Assembly: GCA_002559145.1 (NCBI GenBank)
Contig: NTXX01000011.1
Coordinates: forward strand, 384,123 to 448,122
Length of the DNA: 64,000 nucleotides
From: Bacillus sp. AFS006103
GTDB lineage: Bacteria > Bacillota > Bacilli > Bacillales > Cytobacillaceae
Reading direction: 5' to 3'
How positions within the stretch are numbered: position 1 is the first letter of the stretch; each line of letters begins with the position of its first letter. A model generated the notes under the pieces. The model made no database searches, was not told the origin of the DNA, and saw only the letters and a program-made list of their open reading frames with translations. The position numbers and the translations under genes are program-made. Shown piece after piece: positions 9,339 to 18,700 of this stretch.

Positions 9339-9617
9339 CTAACATTTATTATTATTTTTAACTAAATACAATCCATTTCTTGATTTCATTGGCGAAATTT
9401 CAATTCCTTTATGAGTGTTTTCTACCATCTCCTCGGTAGTTATAAAAAACATGCCAATTAGGAAGAAAAGCACAGCTCCAACAATGGTACCGATTCCAAT
9501 TCCAATAATCGGAGTAACATCTCCGAACATTCCATATAAAAAGATCATCATACCTGTTATTAATGTAATTCCACCAGTCCATTTTGTTGCATGTAATATT
9601 TTTAAACGTGAATTCAT
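9339..9617 (-). CDS. small two-helix membrane protein of unknown function
   Basis: From ATG 9617 (RBS GGAGG eight bases upstream; an in-frame start 15 bases further out has no RBS) the product is 92 residues. It has two hydrophobic segments, about residues 14-30 and 35-62, the second rich in Gly-Ile repeats (IIGIGIGTIVGAVLFF), and a short charged C-terminal tail. I do not recognise the family. It is transcribed away from a sigma-A-like promoter whose spacer and -35 are covered by a 23-bp tandem repeat, so it is probably tightly regulated by a repressor whose gene is not obvious here. It converges on qoxD. Confidence 0.65.
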   Translation of the reverse strand: MNSRLKILHATKWTGGITLITGMMIFLYGMFGDVTPIIGIGIGTIVGAVLFFLIGMFFITTEEMVENTHKGIEISPMKSRNGLYLVKNNNKC

Positions 9618-9734
9618 AATAACGACCTCCATACGATGTTATGTCTGAAAATTTTAATTAATCTGTTAATTTGTTGTAAAAAATTTTTGTGCATCTAGTG
9701 GAAATACTAGTTCAGTCATTTCCTCTACAATACT

Positions 9735-9763
9735 ATTATTCACTTTGTTCACAAAATTGTCAA
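9735..9763 (-). promoter_or_regulatory. sigma-A-type promoter of the small membrane protein gene
   Basis: On the minus strand: TTGACA (9758-9763), 17-base spacer, AATAAT (9735-9740). It lies about 120 bases before the ATG at 9617. The spacer contains half of the tandem repeat described separately. Confidence 0.65.
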
Positions 9764-9788
9764 AACTTTGTTCACAAATTTGTCAAAA
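9743..9788. repeat. two tandem 23-bp repeats (22/23 identical), candidate operator pair
   Basis: Units 9743-9765 and 9766-9788 abut exactly and differ only at unit position 14 (A versus T). Each contains TTTGTTCACAAA and TTGTCAAAA; the second holds the palindrome ACAAATTTGT. The first unit fills the spacer and -35 of the minus-strand promoter, the second lies just upstream of the -35. The spacing (about two helical turns) suits cooperative binding by a dimeric regulator. Confidence 0.7.
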
Positions 9789-9859
9789 ATAATTCAAGCC
9801 ATTGAATGAAGTCCGAACGGAAAATTACCTATGTATTTCTCTTTTATTACAAAATAACA

Positions 9860-9895
9860 AAGAAGGGAAACTAAAATAACCTGTTTTCCCTTCAT
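9860..9895. terminator. hairpin between the membrane-protein promoter and the RraA-like gene
   Basis: GAAGGGAAA (9862-9870) / TTTCCCTTC (9885-9893). Read on the minus strand it follows the RraA-like stop by 16 bases and is followed by TTTG-rich sequence; the U tract is weak, so termination efficiency is uncertain. Confidence 0.5.
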
Positions 9896-9908
9896 TTTGA
9901 TAATCTAT

Positions 9909-10523
9909 TTATTTCAGCATTCTATCTAAATAACGGATAACTTCATCGGGTTTTCCTGAAACTTTCTCATCCCGTTCATAATCTTTAACAAGTTTTTCTT
10001 TTGCTTTCCTTAATACTTCTTCCTCAATCTCTTTTGGGACCACTACAACCCCATCTGCATCCGCTACAATGATGTCTCCTGGGCTTATTGAGGTTCCACC
10101 GCAAGAAATCGGCACGTGTACTTCTCCCCAGCCACCCTTAGCGCTTGATGCAACTGTTGTACCTTTGCAAAATACTGGGAAATTAAGTTTTTTTACCCCA
10201 AGGATGTCACGAATAACCCCATCGGTGACGATCCCTTTAATCCCTAATGTTTGCGCAAGTCCAAGGATGAAATCTCCTGCGATGGTTCGATAGGTATCTC
10301 CTTTTGCATCTATAACAATAATATCCCCTGGCTGGGCTTCACGAATTGCACGTAATACGCATTGATTATCACCAACAGGCATTTTAACAGTATAGGCACG
10401 CCCTGCAATTCGGTATTCCTCTTTTAATGGTTTAATGGATGGATCCATATTATTTAGCCCTTGCATCGTGTCAGAAATGCACGTGGTTGGAATATCTTGA
10501 AATGCTGAAACAATCTCACTCAT
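9909..10523 (-). CDS. RraA family protein (possible 4-hydroxy-4-methyl-2-oxoglutarate aldolase / demethylmenaquinone methyltransferase-like)
   Basis: A 204-residue RraA/MenG-like fold protein. The hallmark glycine-rich active-site segment is visible as GDFILGLAQTLGIKGIVTDGVIRDI (given here only as the block near residues 83-108), with the conserved G-D dipeptide and TDG-xxRD metal/substrate motif, then ISCGGTSISPGDIIVADADGVVVVP split over residues 139-163 typical of the C-terminal half. In HMG aldolases the same residues bind Mg and 2-oxo acid; regulators of RNase E share the fold, but Gram-positive members usually act as aldolases or oxaloacetate decarboxylases. RBS AAGGAGG before ATG. It is monocistronic, so the substrate is not indicated by neighbours. 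Confidence 0.8.
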   Translation of the reverse strand: MSEIVSAFQDIPTTCISDTMQGLNNMDPSIKPLKEEYRIAGRAYTVKMPVGDNQCVLRAIREAQPGDIIVIDAKGDTYRTIAGDFILGLAQTLGIKGIVTDGVIRDILGVKKLNFPVFCKGTTVASSAKGGWGEVHVPISCGGTSISPGDIIVADADGVVVVPKEIEEEVLRKAKEKLVKDYERDEKVSGKPDEVIRYLDRMLK

Positions 10524-10966
10524 TGTTGACCTCCTTAAGATATAAATAGAATAGAATCTAATTCCATGTTACAAAAAAGTTTGGACTTTCTATAATATTA
10601 AAAAGGAATGGATGAATATAACAAAAATATCACCTATTTTATAGAGAGCCAGGGAAAGAGCATTCATTACCAATTTTCATAATAGTCAAATAATATACAC
10701 ATTTATGAATTGTATACATTTTATTGTTTATTTACAATTGACTAAATGTAGCTTATATATGTAAAATACATATATAGAAATTTTATCAAGTTGAACCTGA
10801 TGTTGGTAATGCGTATTTAAAGGGTTATGCTAGACAACTCAACATTATTAATCCAAGCTCAATTATTTTTTTACAATGTATTCTAGTTTTCTTGAACTCT
10901 ACATACTTCCGTTTCATAGGGAGGATAATATAGAGAAATTTATAAAAACAATGAGGAGGAACGAAA
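10524..10966. other. 443-base gap between divergent genes with a promoter-like site and structured leader
   Basis: No credible ORF. A sigma-A-like promoter TTGACT (10738-10743), 18-base spacer, TAAAAT (10762-10767) points to the gene at 10967, giving a leader of about 190 bases. In the leader GTTGA (10790-10794) can pair with TCAAC (10839-10843) around a nested GTTG (10802-10805) / CAAC (10835-10838) pairing. This resembles no riboswitch I know. Confidence 0.4.
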
Positions 10967-11611
10967 ATGGTTCAAAAGATGATCCAACAAAAAGAAGAAG
11001 TTCTAAACAAGGAAGTTAAAAAATTAGAGGTTCCAAAAGTAGAGGTTGCTAAAGTTGAGATTCAAAAAGTGGAACAGCAAAAAGAAACAAACTATGTTTC
11101 GGATCCATATATTGAAACACTTTGGGATCAATTTGAAGGAGCAGTATCTCGTACAAGAGAACTTAGAGAACAAAGTAAAGAACTATACTTAAATGCTATA
11201 AAAGAAACAACAAAGTTTAATGGGGTATACCGTAAAACCTTTATGGGGCTTTTTGAGCAAGCAACAAAATTAAATGGGGATTTCCGTAATGGGTTATTCC
11301 AAAACAACATTTTTAAAACAAATGAGTCTGCTCTAGAAGTGACTGAATCTTTAAATAGTCAAGTAAGTGAAGCAGCTAGTAAATTAGAGGAGCTTTATTT
11401 AACTCCAATTAACTCAGCCTTTGATTTAATTAAAAAAACTGAGGAGCTTTTTGAACAAAATAGCGGGGCATTCATTGACTATACAAATGAAGCACGTAAT
11501 GCATGGGAAGCTGTCTTTGACAACTATGTAAAACAAGCAAGAAAGACTCATCTAAGTATTGCTCATCAATTGGAAGATAGCGTGCGTGTACTAGTTACTC
11601 CAAGTAAATAG
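10967..11611 (+). CDS. phasin-like helical protein (possible polyhydroxyalkanoate granule protein)
   Basis: A 214-residue, almost entirely helical, charged protein with no signal peptide. Residues about 10-45 form a Lys/Glu/Val-rich low-complexity stretch with repeated EV-K-VE units (KVEVAKVEIQKVEQQKE); the rest is amphipathic helix containing SRTRELREQSKELYL and aromatic residues spaced as in phasins. The general character resembles the PhaP proteins of Bacillus megaterium type, but I cannot confirm homology, and other coiled-coil surface-binding proteins are possible. RBS GAGGAGG before ATG 10967; own terminator downstream, so it is monocistronic. No other pha gene is in the window. Confidence 0.45.
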   Translation: MVQKMIQQKEEVLNKEVKKLEVPKVEVAKVEIQKVEQQKETNYVSDPYIETLWDQFEGAVSRTRELREQSKELYLNAIKETTKFNGVYRKTFMGLFEQATKLNGDFRNGLFQNNIFKTNESALEVTESLNSQVSEAASKLEELYLTPINSAFDLIKKTEELFEQNSGAFIDYTNEARNAWEAVFDNYVKQARKTHLSIAHQLEDSVRVLVTPSK

Positions 11612-11683
11612 TATCTATACCTATTGGATAATACTTCCTTTATAGGTTGAGTCTTCTTTGTTAATAAATAATCTATTGCGCAC

Positions 11684-11724
11684 AAAAAAAGCAGCATTAC
11701 CTAACTCGGCAAGCTGCTTTTTTT
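11684..11724. terminator. bidirectional-looking terminator after the phasin-like gene
   Basis: Twelve-base arms AAAAAAAGCAGC (11684-11695) and GCTGCTTTTTTT (11713-11724) form an A-stem-U hairpin. Confidence 0.85.
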
Positions 11725-11786
11725 AATTCTTGATTAGAACTATTTCTAATAAATACACACTTGACTGCAAGTGGAGTGAGATAAGT

Positions 11787-11960
11787 ATGCATAACCTTAG
11801 TACAGAACTTTTGCTAGAAGCATTTAATTCTGCAATTAAGTTAAATCTTCGCAAAGACTTTATTCGGTTATTGGCTATTGAGTTAGATGGACGATTAACT
11901 AATGAATCACCCATAAATGATTATAGAAAGATTTTAAATCAGTATATTAAATCAGATTAG
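11787..11960 (+). CDS. sda: sporulation histidine kinase inhibitor Sda family protein
   Basis: A 57-residue helical-hairpin protein. The MHNLSTELLLEAF and NLRKDFIRLLAIEL segments follow the Sda pattern (LSDELLIESY ... NLNRDFIELI) in which two helices bind the DHp domain of sporulation kinases KinA/KinB and block phosphorelay entry when replication is disturbed. ATG 11787 is chosen because the family begins just before LS-ELL; the frame is open further upstream. It is about 11 residues longer at the C-terminus than B. subtilis Sda (46). A well-placed GTGGAG precedes the start. Presence supports a spore-forming host. Confidence 0.8.
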   Translation: MHNLSTELLLEAFNSAIKLNLRKDFIRLLAIELDGRLTNESPINDYRKILNQYIKSD

Positions 11961-12061
11961 AATGTGATTTTATTCTTTATTCAATGATCTTCCAAGAAAT
12001 AAATTGGGTTTTACCGCTCAGAATTAATATTCAGCATTTTATTAAAAGTGGAGGGATTCCT

Positions 12062-12244
12062 ATGGATGAACTAGAAAAAACTGTATTTATGAGTGAACAA
12101 GAAAGAACTTTACTATACAAAACATCTAGCATTTTAAGAAAAGATACAAGCATTATGAGTTTAAACGATATAATAGAAGAACTTGTTCATGTTATAGAAT
12201 CAAAAACAAAAGATGACAGATTGGCAGATCAAGAATTGAAATAA
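12062..12244 (+). CDS. small acidic protein of unknown function
   Basis: From ATG 12062 (preceded by GGAGGG at 12049-12055) the product has 60 residues, is charged and predicted helical, with no membrane segment. The frame is open upstream to 11984 but the RBS supports the later start. I do not recognise it. It lies 101 bases after sda and ends before a clear terminator, so it may share a transcript with sda. Confidence 0.55.
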   Translation: MDELEKTVFMSEQERTLLYKTSSILRKDTSIMSLNDIIEELVHVIESKTKDDRLADQELK

Positions 12245-12257
12245 ATCAATAGTAGAT

Positions 12258-12293
12258 TCTAAAAGCCCCATCCATTGATTTAGGGCTTTTTTT
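12258..12293 (+). terminator. intrinsic terminator before the Wadjet operon
   Basis: AAAAGCCC (12261-12268) / GGGCTTTT (12283-12290) with further T residues. It isolates the sda region from the defence operon. Confidence 0.85.
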
Positions 12294-12335
12294 ATTTGTC
12301 TTGTGACAACAGGTTATTATATTAAAAAAATTTCA

Positions 12336-12411
12336 TTTACCAACGATAACGCAACTAGTTTATAATATAAGGATGTCCAAATTGGATATAAGAGTCTATT
12401 TCTATAACTCT
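12336..12411 (+). promoter_or_regulatory. candidate promoter, operator palindrome and hairpin before the Wadjet operon
   Basis: A perfect -10 TATAAT (12361-12366) has a poor -35 (TTTACC at 12336-12341, 19-base spacer). Ten bases downstream is the 11-base perfect palindrome TCCAAATTGGA (12376-12386), and AGAGT (12391-12395) / ACTCT (12407-12411) can form a leader hairpin. The arrangement suggests transcriptional control of a potentially toxic operon; this is inference. Confidence 0.45.
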
Positions 12412-12427
12412 ATGAAGATTTAAGTGG

Positions 12428-13501
12428 GTGAGTACAATCGACATCATTGAAACACGGGTGAGAGGATTTATAGCTGATATTCAACACCCTAACCAAAAGA
12501 AGAAAATAAATAGTAACGATTTAGAACTTCAGTTACGCAGGCTTTTGGACAATTATTTTGAGATGGATGGTTATTCGTTGTTTTACCGTGCAGTTGAAAC
12601 ATTACAAAGGGAAGGACAACTGATTCCCATCCAAAATAATCAATATAATGGAAGGAACCCGGCGCTTGCCCTATATTACTGGGTCAATATAAAAGTTCAG
12701 GAAAACAAATGGGATCGTCTCGAGATGATGAAATTAGGTGATCTGTTTGATTTTTCCTTTTATGAATGGCATCCCGAATGGCAGACGGAAAATGAATGGA
12801 ATCGAATCCAGAATGTATATTCTTTTCTAAAGTCCAGTTTGGAACGGGAAATTGTGTCAGTCGAAGAAAGAAGTCTGGAACTTTTTGGCCATGAAAAATT
12901 CTTACTCGACAATGATAGTTTTCTTGATGGAAAAGGCTTCTTAGCCAGAATTGGCATATCAGAAGCGGAGCTTAAAATGGTGTATTACGGGGAACCTTTT
13001 GTATTTTGGATGAAACAAGGGAAAGAAATAAAAGATATTCAGCGGGTACTGATTGTTGAGAATCTATCGTTCTTCCATACTTCCATTAAGTTATTGGAAG
13101 CCAATCAACTCGATTATGAACCAGAACTAATTATTTATGGTGAAGGAACTAAAATTGAGCGGAGCTTTTCCTTTTTCTTCCGAATTTTTCCGGCTAAATC
13201 CTATCTTTTCTATTACGCAGGAGACCTTGATGCCGCGGGTTACGGGATCATGATTCGGCTTATTGAAAAATACCCGGATTGCTGTATTCAGCCCGCCTTA
13301 AAAATCTATCGTAAAATGCTTGAGCATCTTGAACAAAGAAATGATCAAAAACAAGGACAAACACAAAATATCAAATACCGTGATTCATTCTTTCAATGGT
13401 TTACGGAAGAGGAGCAAGTACTATTACAGCAATTATGGCAGGAAAATAAGCGGATTCCACAAGAAGTCTTAAACATAGAAACATGGAGGAGATGGACGTG
13501 A
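12428..13501 (+). CDS. jetD: Wadjet nuclease subunit JetD (TOPRIM, topoisomerase VI A-like)
   Basis: A 357-residue protein with a winged-helix-like N-terminal half and a C-terminal TOPRIM domain: VLIVENLSFF carries the first acidic residue (E211) and YYAGDLDAAGYG the D266-x-D268 pair that binds metal. JetD is the DNA-cleaving subunit of Wadjet, cutting closed circular plasmids after loop extrusion by the SMC complex. It is the first gene of a four-gene operon; its TGA overlaps the next gene's GTG in a GTGA. Start is GTG 12428; no strong RBS is visible, which is odd next to the very good RBS of the other three genes. Assignment rests on the TOPRIM motifs plus the SMC gene downstream. Confidence 0.8.
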   Translation: MSTIDIIETRVRGFIADIQHPNQKKKINSNDLELQLRRLLDNYFEMDGYSLFYRAVETLQREGQLIPIQNNQYNGRNPALALYYWVNIKVQENKWDRLEMMKLGDLFDFSFYEWHPEWQTENEWNRIQNVYSFLKSSLEREIVSVEERSLELFGHEKFLLDNDSFLDGKGFLARIGISEAELKMVYYGEPFVFWMKQGKEIKDIQRVLIVENLSFFHTSIKLLEANQLDYEPELIIYGEGTKIERSFSFFFRIFPAKSYLFYYAGDLDAAGYGIMIRLIEKYPDCCIQPALKIYRKMLEHLEQRNDQKQGQTQNIKYRDSFFQWFTEEEQVLLQQLWQENKRIPQEVLNIETWRRWT

Positions 13502-15006
13502 ACGAATCATGGGAAGGCTTCGGCAAGCGAATGCAACGATTAAATCCACTGTTTGAGCTTGGGAGGGGAATGGAAGTTGGGGAGTTGAAGCCTCATATCC
13601 AAACTATTCTCATGCAGGTGCTCCTCACCATATTTTATCGAGAATTAAATGATGATGATCAAAGGCGCAAATCAGATATCAAATATATAGTCGAAGAATC
13701 AATTAAGCAAATGAAGCTTTTAGCAGACGATAAACAAATGGAACGGATTACAAGCGGGCTTTTATATCAGGGGAAAGAAGAATATAGTAAGCCCTTTGAA
13801 ACCTTATATTATGATGAATTAAAACAATCCTGGGAGACACAAACCTTTCGCTATGTGACAATGGATGAATTATATACGAACTTAGAAATGGGCGGGTCGA
13901 TTGTTTATAAACTAACAGATGTCGCGCAGGAAATGATTTTTATGAGCAGGGAAATGGCGGAGGAGTTCTCGATCACGATTGAACAACTCTACAGTATGCA
14001 GCTGATTAAAAACGGTAATTTTAGAAAAGCTACTCGAAACCTCGATCACCTCATTTCACGCGTAAACCGCTTAATGGCAAAGGAATTTACCTTTCAAAAA
14101 GAAATGATCAACAATCCCAAAATCTTATTGATTGAAGAGGAATGGCAAAGAGCCGACAATCGGGTTGAAATAGAAAAGCAATTTGAAGAAGAAAAAAGTC
14201 ATTTCCGTACCATTACTAGTATGATCGATAAAACGAAACGAAGGAATGAAGAGGTAGATTCTATTCAAAAAGAATTGATTCTGCTCCAAGAAAAAATTGG
14301 TCATACAAGGCAATTGCATGATCGTTTTGCGAAGCTGGTTATTCAAAATATTTCCTATGAGATGAAATTAAAGGCAGAAAACCCTTCATTGTTTTGGGAA
14401 ACTAGCCTGGTTTCCTTTCGAGAGCATTATTATGAAAATTGGTTCATGAAGGAAGGGGTCAAAAGTTTCGAAGTGATAGAAAGAGTCCTTTCTCCATTAT
14501 TTTCACCGAAGAATGAATTTATTTTGCCGCTCGATTGGATTTGGGGTGAACAGGAATTCGATGAAAAACAACTAATCGATGTTGTTATTGAAGATGAGGC
14601 AGAAGAAAGCATTACTCGTCTGCGAGTGACCAACTGGGATTCTGTTATCAAGGCATGGAGTTATGTTTTTCAATTTTTACAAACAAACGGAGAGTTTTCG
14701 ATCGCTGATTTAGCGGATCTTCCGCTTGAAGTACAGGATTTATGGTTTGAAGAATCAGAAACGATTGATTTGTGGATGATGTTCGATAAAAAGCCGCTGA
14801 AGGTTCAAGTGCTTCATCGGAAGGAAGAGACATTAAGCGATGAGAGGGAAATTCTCCTACATAAATTAATGAAGGAATATCCACAATTTCAAATGTTTGA
14901 AGGCTTAAAAATCTATACTGAGTTTGATCACCGAGCGGAGCCTTTCCAATGGTATCGAATGAAAATGTCCCCTTTTAAAATATGTGTTCAGGAGGTGCTA
15001 GCGTGA
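13498..15006 (+). CDS. jetA: Wadjet kleisin-like subunit JetA
   Basis: A 502-residue, largely helical acidic protein from GTG 13498, which sits six bases after GGAGGAG and overlaps the jetD stop as GTGA; an in-frame ATG at 13483 would precede that RBS. There is a long charged helical stretch around residues 210-280. No catalytic motif is seen. Kleisins bridge the two SMC heads, and length and position between the nuclease and the small subunit fit JetA. Recognition is positional rather than by motif, so the individual call is less secure than those of JetD and JetC. Confidence 0.68.
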   Translation: MNESWEGFGKRMQRLNPLFELGRGMEVGELKPHIQTILMQVLLTIFYRELNDDDQRRKSDIKYIVEESIKQMKLLADDKQMERITSGLLYQGKEEYSKPFETLYYDELKQSWETQTFRYVTMDELYTNLEMGGSIVYKLTDVAQEMIFMSREMAEEFSITIEQLYSMQLIKNGNFRKATRNLDHLISRVNRLMAKEFTFQKEMINNPKILLIEEEWQRADNRVEIEKQFEEEKSHFRTITSMIDKTKRRNEEVDSIQKELILLQEKIGHTRQLHDRFAKLVIQNISYEMKLKAENPSLFWETSLVSFREHYYENWFMKEGVKSFEVIERVLSPLFSPKNEFILPLDWIWGEQEFDEKQLIDVVIEDEAEESITRLRVTNWDSVIKAWSYVFQFLQTNGEFSIADLADLPLEVQDLWFEESETIDLWMMFDKKPLKVQVLHRKEETLSDEREILLHKLMKEYPQFQMFEGLKIYTEFDHRAEPFQWYRMKMSPFKICVQEVLA

Positions 15007-15749
15007 GTGCAGAAAGTATTAAAAGAGCATCCGCTGTCTATTTTACATTATTAAAAGATAAAGTAATCGACGAAAATAGTGAACACTTTCAAACTTATTT
15101 CGATCCGGAAGTGAGACAGACAGTACTCTTATTAGCAGACGAATCAGGTACATATATCATTGAATCGCCTAAGCGCATCCAATTGGTTGTCCAACCGACG
15201 GGTTCTGTTTTTGCTACGAATTTTACCCATATGAAAGAAAAGCATAAGCAAATCGAAACGAAAAAGCACTTTCATCTAATTAGCGTTGTCATTATGACTT
15301 TTCTAGCGTCCATCGACCGCAATCAGGCGGCAAGAATTCGCACGAAGCGGGAAGGGATTAGCTACTACGCATTAGAGCGGTCTGTAAATGACCTCATAAT
15401 GAATTGGGATAGCATTCTTAAAACGAACCCCAGCTTCGGAGGAGAAGAAAGAATCGATATGAAGGAAGTTGTCACCACCTGGAAATACATGGAGGTTGAC
15501 ACGGATGATTATGGGATCAAAAAAGGCAATCGACGTACTAGAATCGGTTTAATAGCCACAGCCATGCGCTTGTTAGAGACGGAGGGGCTGATCGTCATTC
15601 TGGATCGGGACGATATAGCTAAGGTGATTCCTAAAACGGAACTATTTGAGCGAATTGAATACCTATATCACGATTATGACCGTTATGAATTATTAAAAAG
15701 ATTAATGACCACAGAGGAGGATATGCATGCCGAAAATCCATCGAATTAG
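15003..15749 (+). CDS. jetB: Wadjet KITE-like subunit JetB
   Basis: A 248-residue protein from GTG 15003, behind AGGAGG and overlapping the jetA stop as GTGA. The C-terminal half looks like winged-helix sequence (RTRIGLIATAMRLLETEGLIV followed by short strands; residues about 180-200), as in KITE proteins MukE/JetB that dimerise and bind the kleisin. The end overlaps the SMC gene by 23 bases. Called from size, order and the winged-helix pattern; no unique motif was recognised. Confidence 0.68.
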   Translation: MSAESIKRASAVYFTLLKDKVIDENSEHFQTYFDPEVRQTVLLLADESGTYIIESPKRIQLVVQPTGSVFATNFTHMKEKHKQIETKKHFHLISVVIMTFLASIDRNQAARIRTKREGISYYALERSVNDLIMNWDSILKTNPSFGGEERIDMKEVVTTWKYMEVDTDDYGIKKGNRRTRIGLIATAMRLLETEGLIVILDRDDIAKVIPKTELFERIEYLYHDYDRYELLKRLMTTEEDMHAENPSN

Positions 15750-18700
15750 AATTGTCGGCCTGAAATATGATGGCATGCAAAAGCAATACAAAGATACCAC
15801 TTTTAATTTTCATAATGATGAGACATCCACAAATGGCCTCATTGCGATGATGAATGGGGGTGGGAAAGGTGTCTTCCTTCAGACCATTTTCCAAATACTT
15901 AAGCCTGGAACTTCATGGGGAAAACAAAACAATCGATATTATCAACAATTCTTCTTTAATAATAAAGAGCAATTTATTCCCTATACCTTTCATGTACTTA
16001 TTCAATGGGAATTGGACGGTGCAAACCACGCGTCTCTGGTAACTGGAGGAATGTTCTCAGCTGAGCAGCGGATTTCCATGAATGAAGAAAGTGGAATGGA
16101 AAGTAAAACATTGGAACAGGAGGCAAGGATTGTTCCAAATATTACATTTTATACAAGAGAATTTGAACGGAAAGAAGAGGCAGCGCTTGAGCATATTCCA
16201 CTCTATGAGCAAGGTGAGGTTGCTGACACAGAAAGCTTGAAGGACTACTTAAAATGGAATGGATATGACGTGTATCGAGATACGAAAAAGCACTATCGCA
16301 TCCTTGATACTTACGGAATTAATCGAAAAGATTGGGACATTATGAAGGAAATCAATAAGGATGAAGGCGGCGTTGGGAAATTCTTCGAGGGTGCTGAGGA
16401 TGATCATTCCCTGTTCCAAAAGCGAATCATACCTACTATTAGTCAAGTCCTACATCGAACCGAACATCAAAGTAATGATCTTGTGGAGATATTTAAGAGC
16501 CAGGCCAGTATCGCGAAGGACTTGCCTGTCCTTTTAAAAAGAGAGCAAGCCCATAAAGAGTTTTTAGAAGACATTATTCCATTTGAAGAGCACTTGGCTA
16601 AAGGTGTTGAACATAAAGAAATTGTTCATTCCAGCATACAGGCGGGAAGACAACTGCTTGGTGCCTTGCAGCATTTAAAGCAATCAGAAGAAGAAACGCT
16701 GCTTACTTTAGAGAAGGAACTGGAGAAATTAATCGTCAGGCAGGCAGATTTACGCTTTCAAAAAGAAAATCTAGAGTTTGCAAAAGCACACAGAGATGTC
16801 ATGGATTGGGATAAGAAATTAGTGGAGGAAAGAGAGAAACAAACTTCCTTACAAGCAATCGTTAAAGTGAAACAGGATCGAAAAACACAACTAGACTTTC
16901 AACTGTTATTAAAAGAGTGGAATGAAAACGAACAAAGTATTCGCGCTCTTTCACAGCAAATCGCGACATTGGAACAAAATAGCGGCTTAGAGCAAGTGAA
17001 TCAAAGAATGGATGAAATTAAACAAGAAGCTAGAAAGCAATGGAATCAATCCTATCTATCGATTCAAGAAGGTGTTAAACAGTATTTAGGATATAAAAAG
17101 TTCTTAAATAAAAAAGCTACGGGGCTGTTGCAGCAGGATAAACAAAAGACAAAAGACATTGCTCAGCTTAGTACGGAAATAGATTTTCTCTATACACAAA
17201 TGCATACCTTTGAGATGAAGGAAGCAGCACTCATCCAAGAATTTGGCGATCGCTTAACCTATGACTTAAAGGGCTTAACCCTGAGTCTTTCTAAACAAAT
17301 TGAAGACAAACAGGCTAGATTAGTAGAGTTGCAAGCAAAAGATATGGATTCTAATGAAAAGCAAAATCAACTGGCGACATCATATGGTACGCTCTTTCAA
17401 TCCATACAGTTTTCAGAGGAAAAATGTGAAGAATTAAAGACAGCGAATGAAGGACAAAAGCAAAAGGAAGCAAAACTATTAGAAAAACTTCATGGGTTAA
17501 TTGATGACGTCACAGTGCCGTTTACTCACTCACTCTTATCGAAATACGCTATACAAATAGAAGAAATTCTTGGCAATAACCGACATCAAGCTGAACAAAT
17601 GAAAAAGGAACTTTGGGAAACACAACTCGACCATTCCTTAAACGATGAACCCTTCTGGGTCGCAAATAAAGACGTGAAAGAATTAAAGGAATGGATTGAT
17701 GAAAAGACTGGAATTGATGTGTTTTATGGAGCCCAATTTCTTCAATCATTAAGTCCAGAGGATATGGCTCATTCACTGATGACGAATCCACTCCTACCAT
17801 ACGGGTTGGTCGTAAACGGACAGCAATGGCAAAAAATTAATCAGCAGGTTCTTACAGGAAGAATGTTCAAAAGTCCTGTTCCAATTTTCTTGCGCGAAGA
17901 AATGAACGGAGAAAAGCACCAACAATCTTTTGTGATCATTAATGGAACCGAGAATGCGCTATTAAGTGATAAGAATCAATTCACTAGCTGGAAAATAACG
18001 ATTGCGAAGCAAATTGAAGAAAAGAAAGATACGCTCGTTGAATTAGAAAAGACTGAAACCTCCTTACGTCGAATTTTAAAAGAAATCGATCGGTTTATAT
18101 CAAGTGAGCTTTCTAGTGATATCGAAAAAGATTTCAAGCAGGAACAAAACGCTCTTCTTTCTAAGAAAACGAAATTACAAGAAATCAAAACCCAAGAAAA
18201 AAAAGAGAAAGAATTACAGCTTGGGCTAAAAGAACAGCTGGAAAAGACAAGTGGTAAGATAGAAAAGCTTACAAGAAATGTAGGAACGTTAGAGGAGTTT
18301 CATCAAGAAAAAACTCTTCAACAAGAAAATAAACGGGTTAAACTAGAAAAAGAGAAACAAAAAGAAGCCTTAGGTTTACAGCAGCAAGAAATAGGAAAAG
18401 AGCACCAACAGACAGTTGAACTTCAAAACCAGTGGAATCAGACCTATGTAGAATGGAAGCTTACAACCGAACAAAAGATCAAGGAGATTAGGTTCTATAT
18501 AGAAGAAGCTGTTTTTCCTGCTGATGAAAAAGCAGACCTATCTGATGAGGTCCCTCAACTATCTCCATATTTATTACAAGAGATTAACGGAAGTATCGGA
18601 GAGCTAAAACAGCTTCAAAAATCGAAAGAAGAACAGGCTAGAGAATTACTCGTTCTTCAAGCAAAAAAAGAAACCGAACAAAAGCAGCAAAACAAATTAG

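Noticed and set aside
9743..9788. Rex or Fnr binding site
   Set aside because: Half-sites resemble TTGTGAA, but the spacer lengths do not fit Rex (4 bases) or Fnr (6 bases).
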